Assembly: GCF_001423765.1 (NCBI RefSeq)
Contig: NZ_LMPG01000001.1
Location: 440,073-504,072, forward strand
Reading direction: 5' to 3'
DNA length: 64,000 nt
Source of the DNA: Sphingomonas sp. Leaf343
GTDB lineage: Bacteria > Pseudomonadota > Alphaproteobacteria > Sphingomonadales > Sphingomonadaceae
The position numbers were made by a program, and so were the translations under genes. Positions 10,139 to 20,241 of the stretch are shown one piece after another; position 1 is the stretch's first letter, and each line of letters opens with the position of its first letter. The notes below the pieces were generated by a model. The model saw nothing but the letters and a program-made list of their open reading frames with translations. It was not told the DNA's origin and did not search any database.

Positions 10139-11743
10139 ATGCGCCACCTGCTGCTCGCCGCCACTGCGGCCGTTATCGCCATGCCTGTCGCCGCGTCGGC
10201 GCAGGAGAACGTCACCAACCGTATCATCGACGAGGGCACGAACCACAGCCAGGTGATGCCGACGGTGCAGCACCTGACCGACGTGATCGGCCCGCGCATG
10301 ACCAATTCGCCGGCGATGCGCGTCGCGGAGAAATGGACGGCGGACAAGTTCGCGCAATGGGGTCTGAAGAACGTCCACAAGGAAGCGTTCCCGTTCGGCC
10401 GCGGCTGGACGATCGAGCGGTCCAGCGTCCGCATGACGACTCCCCGCGTCGTGCAGTTGACCGCGATCCCGATCGCCTGGACGCCCGCGACCCAGGGGAC
10501 GCTGACCGCCCCCGTGATCGTCGCGCCGATCGAGAAGGAGCGCGACTTCGCCAAGTATCGCGGCCAGCTCAGCGGCAAGATCGTCCTCATTACCGAGCCC
10601 GGTACCGGCGACGAGCCGACCACGCCCGATTTCAAGCGGCTGTCGGGCGAGGACCTGTCGAAGCTCGACCAGTTCCAGCAGCCAAGCTACGACCCCGCCG
10701 CCGCCGACCGCCGGCTGAAGCGGCTCGACTACGCCAAGAAGCTCGACGCCTTCCTGAAGGCGGAGGGTGCGGTCGCCTATGCCACCAAGTCCTACCGCGA
10801 CGGCAAGCTGGTGACGGGCGAGGGCAGCCTGTTCGGCGTCGGCGAGACGGGCGCGCTGCCCGGTATCCAGATCGCCGCCGAGGATTACCGCCGCCTCGCA
10901 CGCCTCGCGAAGACCGGCGCGGCGCCGACGCTGGAAATCGTCAGCGACGTGCGCTTCGACGACAGCGATACGAACGGCTACAACATCATCGCCGAAATCC
11001 CCGGCAGCGATCCCAAGGCCGGCTATGTCATGGCCGGCGCACACCTCGATTCGTGGGTCGCGGCGGACGGCGCGGCGGACAACGCCGCCGGCTCGGCGAT
11101 GATTATGGAGGCCGCGCGCATCCTCGCCGCCACCGGCATCAAGCCGAAGCGCGCGATCCGCTTCGCCCTGTGGGCGGGAGAGGAGCAGGGCCTGCTCGGC
11201 AGCCTCGCCTACGTACAGAAGCATCTCGCCACGCGCGGCGGCCCGAACGATCCGGTCGCCAGCGGCGGCAACGCCTATTACACGTGGTCGAACCGCTGGC
11301 CGGTCAACCCCCAGCCGGGCTATCGCGACCTCGCCGCGTATTTCAACATCGACAACGGCTCGGGCAAGCTGCGTGGCCTGTATGCGGAGAACAACCCGGC
11401 GGTGGTGCCGATCTTCCGCGAATGGTTGGCGCCGTTCTCGGCGATGGGCGCGTCGACCGTCGTCATGCGCCAGACCGGCGGCACCGATCACGTGTTCATG
11501 CAACAGGTCGGCGTACCGGGCTTCCAGTTCATCCAGGATCCGCTCGACTATTTTCCGCGCATCCACCACACCTCGGTCGACACGTTCGACCATCTGAAGG
11601 CGGAGGACATGCGCCAGGGTTCGATCGTGCTCGCCTCCGTCCTCCTGTCCGCCGCCAATGCGGACAAGCCGCTTCCCCGCAAGCCGGTGCCGACGCAGCC
11701 CGTCGTGACCGACCCGTATGCCTACCCGCAGGATGACGATTGA
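10139..11743 (+). CDS. Exported M28-family metallopeptidase
   Basis: 534 residues. A Sec signal peptide ends at PVAASAQEN. A protease-associated (PA) region lies in the middle, and the M28 zinc site is in the second half: AHLDSW (His ligand), DGAADNAAG (bridging Asp) and WAGEEQGLLG (catalytic and ligand Glu pair), with a later HVFMQQVG His. Such enzymes are two-zinc amino- or carboxypeptidases acting in the periplasm or outside. Start ATG follows GAAGGGG. The stop overlaps the rlmB ATG by one base, an odd pairing of a secreted peptidase with an rRNA enzyme. Confidence 0.93.
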   Translation: MRHLLLAATAAVIAMPVAASAQENVTNRIIDEGTNHSQVMPTVQHLTDVIGPRMTNSPAMRVAEKWTADKFAQWGLKNVHKEAFPFGRGWTIERSSVRMTTPRVVQLTAIPIAWTPATQGTLTAPVIVAPIEKERDFAKYRGQLSGKIVLITEPGTGDEPTTPDFKRLSGEDLSKLDQFQQPSYDPAAADRRLKRLDYAKKLDAFLKAEGAVAYATKSYRDGKLVTGEGSLFGVGETGALPGIQIAAEDYRRLARLAKTGAAPTLEIVSDVRFDDSDTNGYNIIAEIPGSDPKAGYVMAGAHLDSWVAADGAADNAAGSAMIMEAARILAATGIKPKRAIRFALWAGEEQGLLGSLAYVQKHLATRGGPNDPVASGGNAYYTWSNRWPVNPQPGYRDLAAYFNIDNGSGKLRGLYAENNPAVVPIFREWLAPFSAMGASTVVMRQTGGTDHVFMQQVGVPGFQFIQDPLDYFPRIHHTSVDTFDHLKAEDMRQGSIVLASVLLSAANADKPLPRKPVPTQPVVTDPYAYPQDDD

Positions 11744-12489
11744 TGGCCAAGCGTGGACACCGCCCCTCGACCGGCGTCGGCAACCGCCCGCGCATCTGGG
11801 GGCGTCATCCCGTCACCGCGGCGCTGGCGAACCCCGACCGCACCGTCCGCAAGCTGTGGATGACGCGCGAGGCGGCGGCGGCGCTGGATGTGCCGCCGAT
11901 GATCCCGGTGACGTTCGCCGATGTCGCCGATCTCGGTCGGCTGGTGCCGTCGGACGCGCCGCATCAGGGCGTGGTGGCGGAGGTCGATCCGCTCGACGAC
12001 ATGTGGCTCGCGGACCTGCTGGAAACCGGACGCGACGACCAGCGCCCGCTGGTCGTACTCGATCAGGTGACGGACCCGCATAATGTCGGCGCAATTTTGC
12101 GCTCGGCGGCGGCGTTCGATGCGCTCGGCATCGTCACGCAGGACCGGAACTCGCCTCCCGAATCCGGCACGATCGCCCGCGCGGCATCGGGCGCGCTGGA
12201 GACGGTGCCGTGGGTCCGCGTCGTCAATCTCGCCCGCGCGCTGGACGAGATCGCGGAGGCGGGCTTCTGGCGCATCGGCCTGACCGGCCATGCGCCCAAG
12301 ACGCTGGCGGAGACGATGGGCACGCAGCGCATCTGCATCGTCCTGGGTGCGGAAGGCGAGGGCATGCGCCAGAACACCGAGCAGCATTGCGACGAACTGG
12401 CGAGGCTGCCGATCGGCGGCAAGGTCGAGAGCCTGAACGTCTCGAACGCCGCCGCCATCGCGCTCTACGCGGCGGCGACGCGCGGCTAG
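11743..12489 (+). CDS. rlmB: 23S rRNA (guanosine-2'-O-)-methyltransferase RlmB (SpoU/TrmH family)
   Basis: 248 residues, MAKRGHRPSTGVG start. The N-terminal substrate-binding part contains IWGRHPVTAALANP. The SPOUT methyltransferase part shows motif 1 DQVTDPHNVGAILRSAAAF, motif 2 CIVLGAEGEGMR and motif 3 LPIGGKVESLNVSNAAAIALY. These enzymes 2'-O-methylate a guanosine in 23S rRNA (G2251 in E. coli). The ATG shares its A with the stop of the M28 peptidase gene; a TTG three bases earlier is in frame but unlikely. A tRNA target cannot be excluded from sequence alone. Confidence 0.94.
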   Translation: MAKRGHRPSTGVGNRPRIWGRHPVTAALANPDRTVRKLWMTREAAAALDVPPMIPVTFADVADLGRLVPSDAPHQGVVAEVDPLDDMWLADLLETGRDDQRPLVVLDQVTDPHNVGAILRSAAAFDALGIVTQDRNSPPESGTIARAASGALETVPWVRVVNLARALDEIAEAGFWRIGLTGHAPKTLAETMGTQRICIVLGAEGEGMRQNTEQHCDELARLPIGGKVESLNVSNAAAIALYAAATRG

Positions 12490-12492
12490 GCT

Positions 12493-12522
12493 CCGTCATG
12501 CCGGGGCGTTCCGGCATGACGG
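12493..12522. repeat. 12-bp-stem palindrome between convergent genes
   Basis: The arm CCGTCATGCCGG (12493-12504) is perfectly inverted at 12511-12522 around a six-base loop. It lies between the convergent rlmB and GH31 genes. No T-run follows on either strand, so it is not a textbook intrinsic terminator, though it could stop or stabilise both transcripts. A near-identical palindrome occurs at 59583-59611 and a degraded one at 20056-20084, so it is a dispersed element. Confidence 0.85.
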
Positions 12523-12532
12523 AAAACCGGCT

Positions 12533-14905
12533 TCAGCCCGCGGGACCGCCGTCGAGCGCGACGGTGATCGCCTTTCCGCCATAGCGGACGGTTTGCCCCG
12601 CGCCTTCGGCCAGCCCGATGCCCTTGCCCGGCCCGACCGGAACGACGCGGAAAGTGCGCGACGCGGCCATGCCGGGATAGCGGCCCTGCCGCGCGCCGAT
12701 CGTCAGCGTGCCCGCCTTGTCATCCAGCGTCAGGTCGATCGTCGCCCGCTCGCCCCGCCGCCAGCCCTGACCGTCGCCGGCATCGTCGTACAGGGTGAAG
12801 CGGCCATCCGCGCCGCGGTAGATGCGCAGTTCGGTCGGCAAGCTCACGGATTGTTCGGCATACTGGACCTGTTGCCCCAGCGGCAGGATCGTCCCCGCGG
12901 CGACATGCAGCGGGATCTGTCCGATCGGCGCGGCGACCGCGATCCGTTCGCCGCCCGTGCGACGTTCGCCGGTCCAGAAGTCGTACCAGTCCGCGCCGGC
13001 GGGCAGATGGACCTGCCGCGTCGTCGCGCCCTTCTCGACGACCGGGCTGACGAGGATGGACCGTCCGAACAGATATTGATCGCGCAGGTCGCGCGCCCGC
13101 TCGTCGTTAGGAAAGACGGTTCCGACCGGGTAAAGGAATGACGCTCCGCGATCGGTGACCTGCCACGATTGCGCGTACAGGAACGGCAGCAGCCGATATC
13201 GCAGGGCGACCGCAGCGAGCAGCGGCGGGCGTGCCGCCTCGGGGAAGCTGTAGATTTCTTTGCCCGACCCGGTTCCGTGGATGCGGAACATCGGGTTGAA
13301 CACCGCGAATTGCAGCCAGCGGGTGAACAGTTCCTGATAGCCGGGATCGTCCGGGCTGCCGCCGAAGAAGCCGCCGATGTCGGCCGACCAATAGGGGATG
13401 CCGCTCATCGAGAAATTGACGCCGGCGGGGACCTGCGCGCGGAACACGTCCCAGCGCCCGGCGACATCGCCGGACCAGGTGATCGCGGCGTTGCGTTGCT
13501 GCCCCGCCCATGCCGAACGCGTCAGGATGATCGGCCGCCTGGCGGCATAGTCCGCGATCATGCCGTCGTGGACGGCGGTGGTATGAAGCAGCGGATAGGC
13601 GTTATAGACCACCGCACCCGGGCCGGCGGCCGTCTGCACATCGCGCATCTCGCCCCATCGGCCGCCCAGTTCCGCCTCGCTGCCGTCCAGCCAGTAACCG
13701 TCGAAACCCAGACGACCGAGCCGCTCCGAAACATGCTTCCAGTAGGTGGCGCGCGCAGGCGCGGAGAAGGCGTCGTACCAGCGGCCCTGGCCTGCAGGAT
13801 ACACGTTCGGATAGGTCTTCGGGTACAATCCACCCACGGCCTCCAGCGCCTTCGTGGTGTCCAGCCCCAAATCGAAGCGGGGCCAGATCGACACCATGCT
13901 GTGGAGATTCTGGCGATGCAGCGTGGCCAGCATGGCCTTCGGGTCCGGGAATCGCGCCGGGTCCATCCTGTGGCTGCCCCACTCGCCCGGCTTCCAGTAT
14001 TGCCAGTCCTGCACCACGGCATCGAGCGGAATCTTCAGTTCGCGGTAGCGCGCCGCGACGCCCAGCAATTCCTGCTGCGACGCGTATCGCTCCTTGGATT
14101 GCCACAGGCCCCAGGTCCAGCGCGCCATCAGCGGCGCTTGCCCCGTCAACCGGCGATAGGCGCCGATCACGTCGTCGACATCGGGGCCGGCGAACAGGAA
14201 ATAATCGATACCGGTCCCCGCCTGCGAGCGGAACACCATCCGGTCGGTCGCCTGCGGTACGGCGATGGCGACATCCGTGACGGCGGCGTTGTTCCAGAAC
14301 AGGCCGTACCCGGCGCTGGATACCAGCACCGGCACGCCGACATCGGTGTTGGCCTGTTGCAGGCGCACGGTGGTGCCGCGATAATCGAGCAGCCCCGCCT
14401 GATGCTGGCCCAGTCCGTAGATCGCCTGTCCGCCGCCGATCTCGAACCGCTGCTGCACGCTGCCGTCCGGATCGGGCGCGTCGCCCAGTTTGCGGCTGCC
14501 GGCGTCGGCCTCGCCGATCAGCGTCTTGTCGTCTGCACCGAGTAGCGCGACGCGGCCGTCGCCCTTGCCGACGGCGACCCGCATGGCCGGGGTCGCGATG
14601 ACGTACCGTTCGGCCTCGTCCGCCAGCGTCCATGCGACGCGGGCCGGGGCGCCCAGCACCGCCGGGCCGTTCGGGATGGCGGCGGCGCCCGGTCCTGAGA
14701 TCGTCACCCGCATGGTCCGGTCGCCCCATACGGTGACCTGCAGGATGCCCTCGGGAATGCGGAAGCTCGCGCCGTTCGCCGTTTTCGCCTGAAGCGTGGC
14801 GTCGCCGGAGGTGGTGACCTGCGACTGCCACGGAGCCTGCGCCGATGCCTGCGTCGCGACCAATCCGGTCCCGAACATCGCGAATCCGATCATAGCGTAG
14901 CGCAT
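12533..14905 (-). CDS. Exported GH31 family alpha-glycosidase
   Basis: 790 residues from ATG 14903-14905 (GGAG five bases ahead; the GTG six bases upstream sits on that site). A signal peptide ends TQASAQA. An N-terminal galactose-mutarotase-like beta domain is followed by the GH31 barrel, with WTWGLWQSKERY and the nucleophile segment GFDGYWLDGSEAELGG, close to the WLDATEPE pattern of Cellvibrio-type alpha-xylosidases and transglucosidases. Then comes SGDVAGRWDVFR with the acid/base Asp. The C-terminal DUF5110-like region has FTLYDDAGDG. It probably trims alpha-linked sugars in the periplasm. Glucosidase, xylosidase or transglycosylase activity cannot be told apart here. Confidence 0.93.
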   Translation of the reverse strand: MRYAMIGFAMFGTGLVATQASAQAPWQSQVTTSGDATLQAKTANGASFRIPEGILQVTVWGDRTMRVTISGPGAAAIPNGPAVLGAPARVAWTLADEAERYVIATPAMRVAVGKGDGRVALLGADDKTLIGEADAGSRKLGDAPDPDGSVQQRFEIGGGQAIYGLGQHQAGLLDYRGTTVRLQQANTDVGVPVLVSSAGYGLFWNNAAVTDVAIAVPQATDRMVFRSQAGTGIDYFLFAGPDVDDVIGAYRRLTGQAPLMARWTWGLWQSKERYASQQELLGVAARYRELKIPLDAVVQDWQYWKPGEWGSHRMDPARFPDPKAMLATLHRQNLHSMVSIWPRFDLGLDTTKALEAVGGLYPKTYPNVYPAGQGRWYDAFSAPARATYWKHVSERLGRLGFDGYWLDGSEAELGGRWGEMRDVQTAAGPGAVVYNAYPLLHTTAVHDGMIADYAARRPIILTRSAWAGQQRNAAITWSGDVAGRWDVFRAQVPAGVNFSMSGIPYWSADIGGFFGGSPDDPGYQELFTRWLQFAVFNPMFRIHGTGSGKEIYSFPEAARPPLLAAVALRYRLLPFLYAQSWQVTDRGASFLYPVGTVFPNDERARDLRDQYLFGRSILVSPVVEKGATTRQVHLPAGADWYDFWTGERRTGGERIAVAAPIGQIPLHVAAGTILPLGQQVQYAEQSVSLPTELRIYRGADGRFTLYDDAGDGQGWRRGERATIDLTLDDKAGTLTIGARQGRYPGMAASRTFRVVPVGPGKGIGLAEGAGQTVRYGGKAITVALDGGPAG

Positions 14906-15179
14906 ACCCACTCCAATCCGCGCGGATCAGCCCGCGTCTCGCGTGAGATATGTCAGACTATTGATACCGATAAAAGAAGGTACCGCCGTCAACGACGTAA
15001 GGCTGGCGATGTGGGGCTGGCCGCCTGCACGCTGTCCTACAGCGGGTGATCTGGGTTATGGCGGCGGAATGTCGTCTTCCCGCCAGCCGGATCGGACCGA
15101 TAGCAGGTCGTTGATGTGGCGAAAGGTCCCGGCTGGATGCGATATCCCGTGACCTTTGGGACCATTCGCGTCGCCTCGC

Positions 15180-15497
15180 TCAATCCTCCGCGGCGATCGT
15201 GACGCGCAAGCCGTCGAGCGCCGGGCCGAACGGGATCTGGCACGACAGTCGCGATGTCGCGGTGCGGTCGCTGGTCGAATCGAGCAGATCGTCCTCGTCG
15301 ATGCCGATCGGTGGCAACCTGTCGGCGAAGTCGGGATCGACATGGACGTGGCATGTCGCGCAGCTCAGGCAACCGCCGCACAGCGCCAGCAGCTCGTCGA
15401 CGCCGCCGTCGCGGATGACTTCCATCACCGACAGGCCCGCCTCGCCGGTCAGCTCGCGGGTCTCGCCTTCGCGGGTGGTGACGATCAGCGTGGGCAT
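15180..15497 (-). CDS. [2Fe-2S] ferredoxin, adrenodoxin type
   Basis: 105 residues, [16 protein letters not shown] start. The cluster ligands follow the adrenodoxin spacing: [10 protein letters not shown] gives Cys-x5-Cys-x2-Cys, with the fourth Cys in RLSCQIPF. Such ferredoxins pass electrons to P450s, Rieske oxygenases or Fe-S assembly. An additional Cys lies inside the loop (GGC). No reductase or oxygenase is adjacent. It is divergent from the glycosylase gene, with an 84-base gap. Confidence 0.93.
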   Translation of the reverse strand: MPTLIVTTREGETRELTGEAGLSVMEVIRDGGVDELLALCGGCLSCATCHVHVDPDFADRLPPIGIDEDDLLDSTSDRTATSRLSCQIPFGPALDGLRVTIAAED

Positions 15498-15581
15498 TGA
15501 TGTATCTCCGAAATCCGTTTGCGTGCATGGCGGCGCGGCGCGCGCCGATCAAGCGACAACAACCATCCCGGGAACGACGAC

Positions 15582-16220
15582 ATGGGCCTGACCGCCGACC
15601 AGATCCGCGACAGCCTCGACGCGCTGACGGCGACGGAACCCGCCTTCGCCGCGGCGATCGGCCGGATCGGCTATCCCGCGCCGCGCTATCGCGGGCCGGG
15701 CTATTCCACGCTGTTGCGCACGATCGTCGGGCAGCAGGTCAGCGTCGCCTCCGCCGCCGCCGTCTATGCCAAGCTGGAGGCGGTGATGGACGCCGCCGGT
15801 TTCGGCTCGCCCGATGATCCGCTCGCGATCCTCGCAGCGAGCGACGAGCAGCTGCGCGCGGCCGGTTTGTCGCGGCAGAAGGCCGGCTATGCCCGTAGCC
15901 TCGCCGACGAAGTCGCGAGCGGGCGGCTCGACCTGAAGGCTTTGCCCGAGGATGATGAGGAGGCAATCGCCCAGCTCGTCCGGGTCAAGGGCATCGGCCG
16001 CTGGTCGGCGGAGATCTACCTGCTGTTCGCGGAAGGCCGGCCGGATATCTGGCCGGCGGGCGATCTGGCGGTGCAGATCGAGGTCGGCCGCATCCTGGGT
16101 CACGAGACCCGCCCGTCGGAGAAGCTGACCCGAGAAGTGGCGGAGGCGTGGCGGCCGCATCGCGGCGCGGCGGCGATTTTCGCATGGCATCATTACGGCG
16201 CGGACATGACCGTGCTTTGA
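15582..16220 (+). CDS. DNA-3-methyladenine glycosylase II (AlkA-like, HhH-GPD)
   Basis: 212 residues from ATG 15582. It removes alkylated bases in base-excision repair. The helix-hairpin-helix is VRVKGIGRWSAEIYLLF and the catalytic aspartate is in WPAGDLAVQ. The upstream helical segment STLLRTIVGQQVSVASAAAVY is typical of AlkA/MAG proteins lacking the E. coli N-terminal domain. The longer open frame starting at 15519 runs into the ferredoxin promoter region and is rejected. Confidence 0.93.
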   Translation: MGLTADQIRDSLDALTATEPAFAAAIGRIGYPAPRYRGPGYSTLLRTIVGQQVSVASAAAVYAKLEAVMDAAGFGSPDDPLAILAASDEQLRAAGLSRQKAGYARSLADEVASGRLDLKALPEDDEEAIAQLVRVKGIGRWSAEIYLLFAEGRPDIWPAGDLAVQIEVGRILGHETRPSEKLTREVAEAWRPHRGAAAIFAWHHYGADMTVL

Positions 16221-16350
16221 TCCGCTCGCTGAACTCCCGCTAAACACACCGTTCCGGACGCATTCAGGCCCTGAGCGCTAGACACGGCAACACGGTCGCG
16301 GCTCGTGCGTTTTGACCAGATGGACCGGGTATAGCGTATGGAGGTCTGAG

Positions 16351-16746
16351 ATGACGGGTTTGTGGAAGAAGGCTGGGCTGGGCGCGGTAATGGCCGCAAC
16401 GGTCCTGACGGCGGCGGCGCCCGCGGATGCGCAGCGCTGGCGCGGCGGTTATCGCGGTCATCACCGCGGCGGTGGCGATGTCGCGGCGGGTGCGGTGCTG
16501 GGCGGCATATTGGGACTGGGCGTCGGCGCGGCGATCGCGTCGAGCAATCGCAACCGCTATTATGACCGTGGCTATTACGGCGGCGGCGGATATCGAGGTT
16601 ACGACCGCGGCTATTACGCGCCGCCCCCGCCGCCGGTCCGTTACCGCGGCTATTATGACGGCGGTTACTATCAGCAGCGTTGCTGGACCCAGTGGCAGTT
16701 CGATCCCTATTATGGCGATCGGGTGCCGGTGCAGGTCTGCAACTGA
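16351..16746 (+). CDS. Small secreted Gly/Tyr-rich protein with glycine zipper
   Basis: 131 residues from ATG 16351 behind GGAGG. A signal peptide ends TAAAPADAQRW. A short hydrophobic glycine-zipper segment (VLGGILGLGVGAAIAS) is followed by a Tyr/Gly/Arg-rich stretch with repeated RGYYGGGG-like and DRGYY motifs, then a Pro run. It ends in a motif with two Cys (RCWTQWQFDPYYGDRVPVQVC). Likely an envelope protein; function unknown. Other glycine-zipper proteins lie at 45184 and 45950. Confidence 0.83.
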   Translation: MTGLWKKAGLGAVMAATVLTAAAPADAQRWRGGYRGHHRGGGDVAAGAVLGGILGLGVGAAIASSNRNRYYDRGYYGGGGYRGYDRGYYAPPPPPVRYRGYYDGGYYQQRCWTQWQFDPYYGDRVPVQVCN

Positions 16747-16838
16747 ATTCGGTTCGTCACGGGGAGAACGGCGTGGGGCTTCGGTCCCGCGCCGTTTTCT
16801 CTTGTCAGCGGGTCGGATCGCGGTAAGCCGCCAGCATT

Positions 16839-17114
16839 ATGACCGATACGCCCCCCGATCGCCTCTCGATCAACCCCGACAGCCCCTATTTCGACCAAGC
16901 GCTGCTGGAGCGCGGCATCGGCATCCGCTTCAAGGGTGCCGAGCGAAAGGATGTCGAGGAATATTCGATTCCCGACGGCTGGATCCGCGTCGCGCTGGGC
17001 AAGAAGGTCGACCGGAAGGGGCGGCCGTTGACCCTGAAGCTGTCGGGCGAGGTCGAGGCCTGGTTCGAGCGTCCCGCCGCGACAGACGAAACGACGACCA
17101 CCGACGAGGGCTGA
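16839..17114 (+). CDS. DUF3297 family protein
   Basis: 91 residues, MTDTPPDRLSINPDSPYF start, with the family block RGIGIRFKGAERKDVEEYSIPDG and GWIRVALGKKVDRKGRPLT. Cytoplasmic and charged, with an acidic Thr-rich tail. DUF3297 is common in Proteobacteria but has no assigned role. Its 3' end overlaps, in antisense, the C-terminal coding region of the SGNH hydrolase gene on the other strand. Confidence 0.9.
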   Translation: MTDTPPDRLSINPDSPYFDQALLERGIGIRFKGAERKDVEEYSIPDGWIRVALGKKVDRKGRPLTLKLSGEVEAWFERPAATDETTTTDEG

Positions 17115-17941
17115 AGCGCCTCCTCGGCGATCCGCTGAAGCTGCTGCGTGATGAGCGGGTCAAGGCCGAGATGCGCGGCGGCTTCCTCACGTGGACCCAG
17201 CGTGCGCGGATCGATGCCCGTCACCGCGCCGAATACCGTCAGTGCCGACAGGTAATAGCCGGCGCTGCTGGCGTGATACTGGTCGTAGGTCCAGAGATCG
17301 ACCTTACCGTACGCGATGCCGTCGAACGGATTGCCGTCGGCGATGCCGTTGCGGATGGCGATGTTCCATGCGGTGCCGACCGGGATCGGCCGGCCGAACA
17401 TCGGGTCGGTGGCGCTGATCTGCGCGTTCGCGGCATAGAGGTCGTCGGCCATGCGGGTGATCGGCTGCCCCGACCAGCGGCTGCCTGGTCGATAGGTCAG
17501 ATCGGCGCGCGACCATGTCGAGGTCAGATGGATGCTCGCCGCCGCGTTGCGCGCCTTCACCAGAGCGGCCAGGGCGCGGGCGGCGGCGGCGTGCGCGGTC
17601 GGATCGCCGGGCTGTGCCGCGTCAAGCGTGCTGTAGCCCTGGAGCAGCACGACATCCCATTTGCGGTCGATCACCTGACGTTTTTCCGCCAGATGCCAGG
17701 CGAGATCCTTGCCGGGGGAGGTTTCGAGGCTGACCTTCCAGTCCTGCTTCGTCTCCTCGGCGAACGTCGCGAACAGGGCAGGGACGCCGCCGATCCTTTC
17801 CTTGTTGAGGTCGGTCACGCGGTCGGGGTGATAATGCTGGACCGCCGAGCCGGCCCCGAAGGTGAAGCTGTTGCCGACGAACAGGATGGTCTTCGCAGCG
17901 GCGGGGGTGGTGAAAAGAGCAGAGGCGGCCAACACTAGCAT
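16886..17941 (-). CDS. Exported SGNH/GDSL-like hydrolase
   Basis: The open frame from ATG 17939-17941 gives 351 residues. A signal peptide MLVLAASALFTTPAAAK leads into TILFVGNSFTFGAGSA, where the GNS block is the SGNH nucleophile region. Then come DVVLLQGYSTL and the late YDQYHASSAGYYLSAL with the catalytic Asp-x-x-His. The likely role is esterase or deacetylase on a polysaccharide or lipid. The last 75 or so codons run antisense through DUF3297; the family homology fades near ITQQLQRIAEEAL, so the tail may be a read-through. The longer frame to 18133 covers a repeat and is rejected. Confidence 0.75.
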   Translation of the reverse strand: MLVLAASALFTTPAAAKTILFVGNSFTFGAGSAVQHYHPDRVTDLNKERIGGVPALFATFAEETKQDWKVSLETSPGKDLAWHLAEKRQVIDRKWDVVLLQGYSTLDAAQPGDPTAHAAAARALAALVKARNAAASIHLTSTWSRADLTYRPGSRWSGQPITRMADDLYAANAQISATDPMFGRPIPVGTAWNIAIRNGIADGNPFDGIAYGKVDLWTYDQYHASSAGYYLSALTVFGAVTGIDPRTLGPREEAAAHLGLDPLITQQLQRIAEEALQPSSVVVVSSVAAGRSNQASTSPDSFRVNGRPFRSTFLPSATRIQPSGIEYSSTSFRSAPLKRMPMPRSSSAWSK

Positions 17942-18045
17942 CCACCCCGGCGAAGGCCGGGGTCCAGTCGCCACGAACGATGTGACGGCTGTCAGCCCAC
18001 GCTTCGACGCGCCCAGCAACTGGACCCCGGCCTTCGCCGGGGTGG
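17942..18045. repeat. Perfect 27-bp inverted repeat pair, each arm itself a hairpin
   Basis: Arms at 17942-17968 and 18019-18045 are exact reverse complements. Within each arm CCCCGGC-GAAG-GCCGGGG forms a 7-bp stem with a GAAG loop. Between them are 50 bases of ordinary sequence. The left arm touches the SGNH start codon, and its GGGGTGG lies where a ribosome-binding site would be. This layout is like paired REP elements (BIME). Confidence 0.9.
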
Positions 18046-18081
18046 TGCGGACCGTGCGAGGCGTTCGCCCCAAAGCTAACA

Positions 18082-19956
<1,875 letters not shown>

Positions 19957-20241
19957 GCGGCGCCCATAGCAGATTGCGGCGGTGCAGCGAAGAGGGACGG
20001 TGAAGGGGCGAAGTGGAGGAAGTGGAGGCGATTGGAGGGTGTCCTCCACTTCACGCGTCATGCCCGGAGGAGCCCGGCATAACGTGGAGGAGTCAAGATC
20101 GACATGTTGCCGCTATGTCACGCCTGTGCCGTGTAGGACATAGCTGCCCCCGTCCTGTCACAAATGCGGCCTAGCGGGTGCCTCGACCAGCACCGGGTCC
20201 GGGATGACCGGTGCCGGGTCTTCGTTTCGAAAGGGATTATT

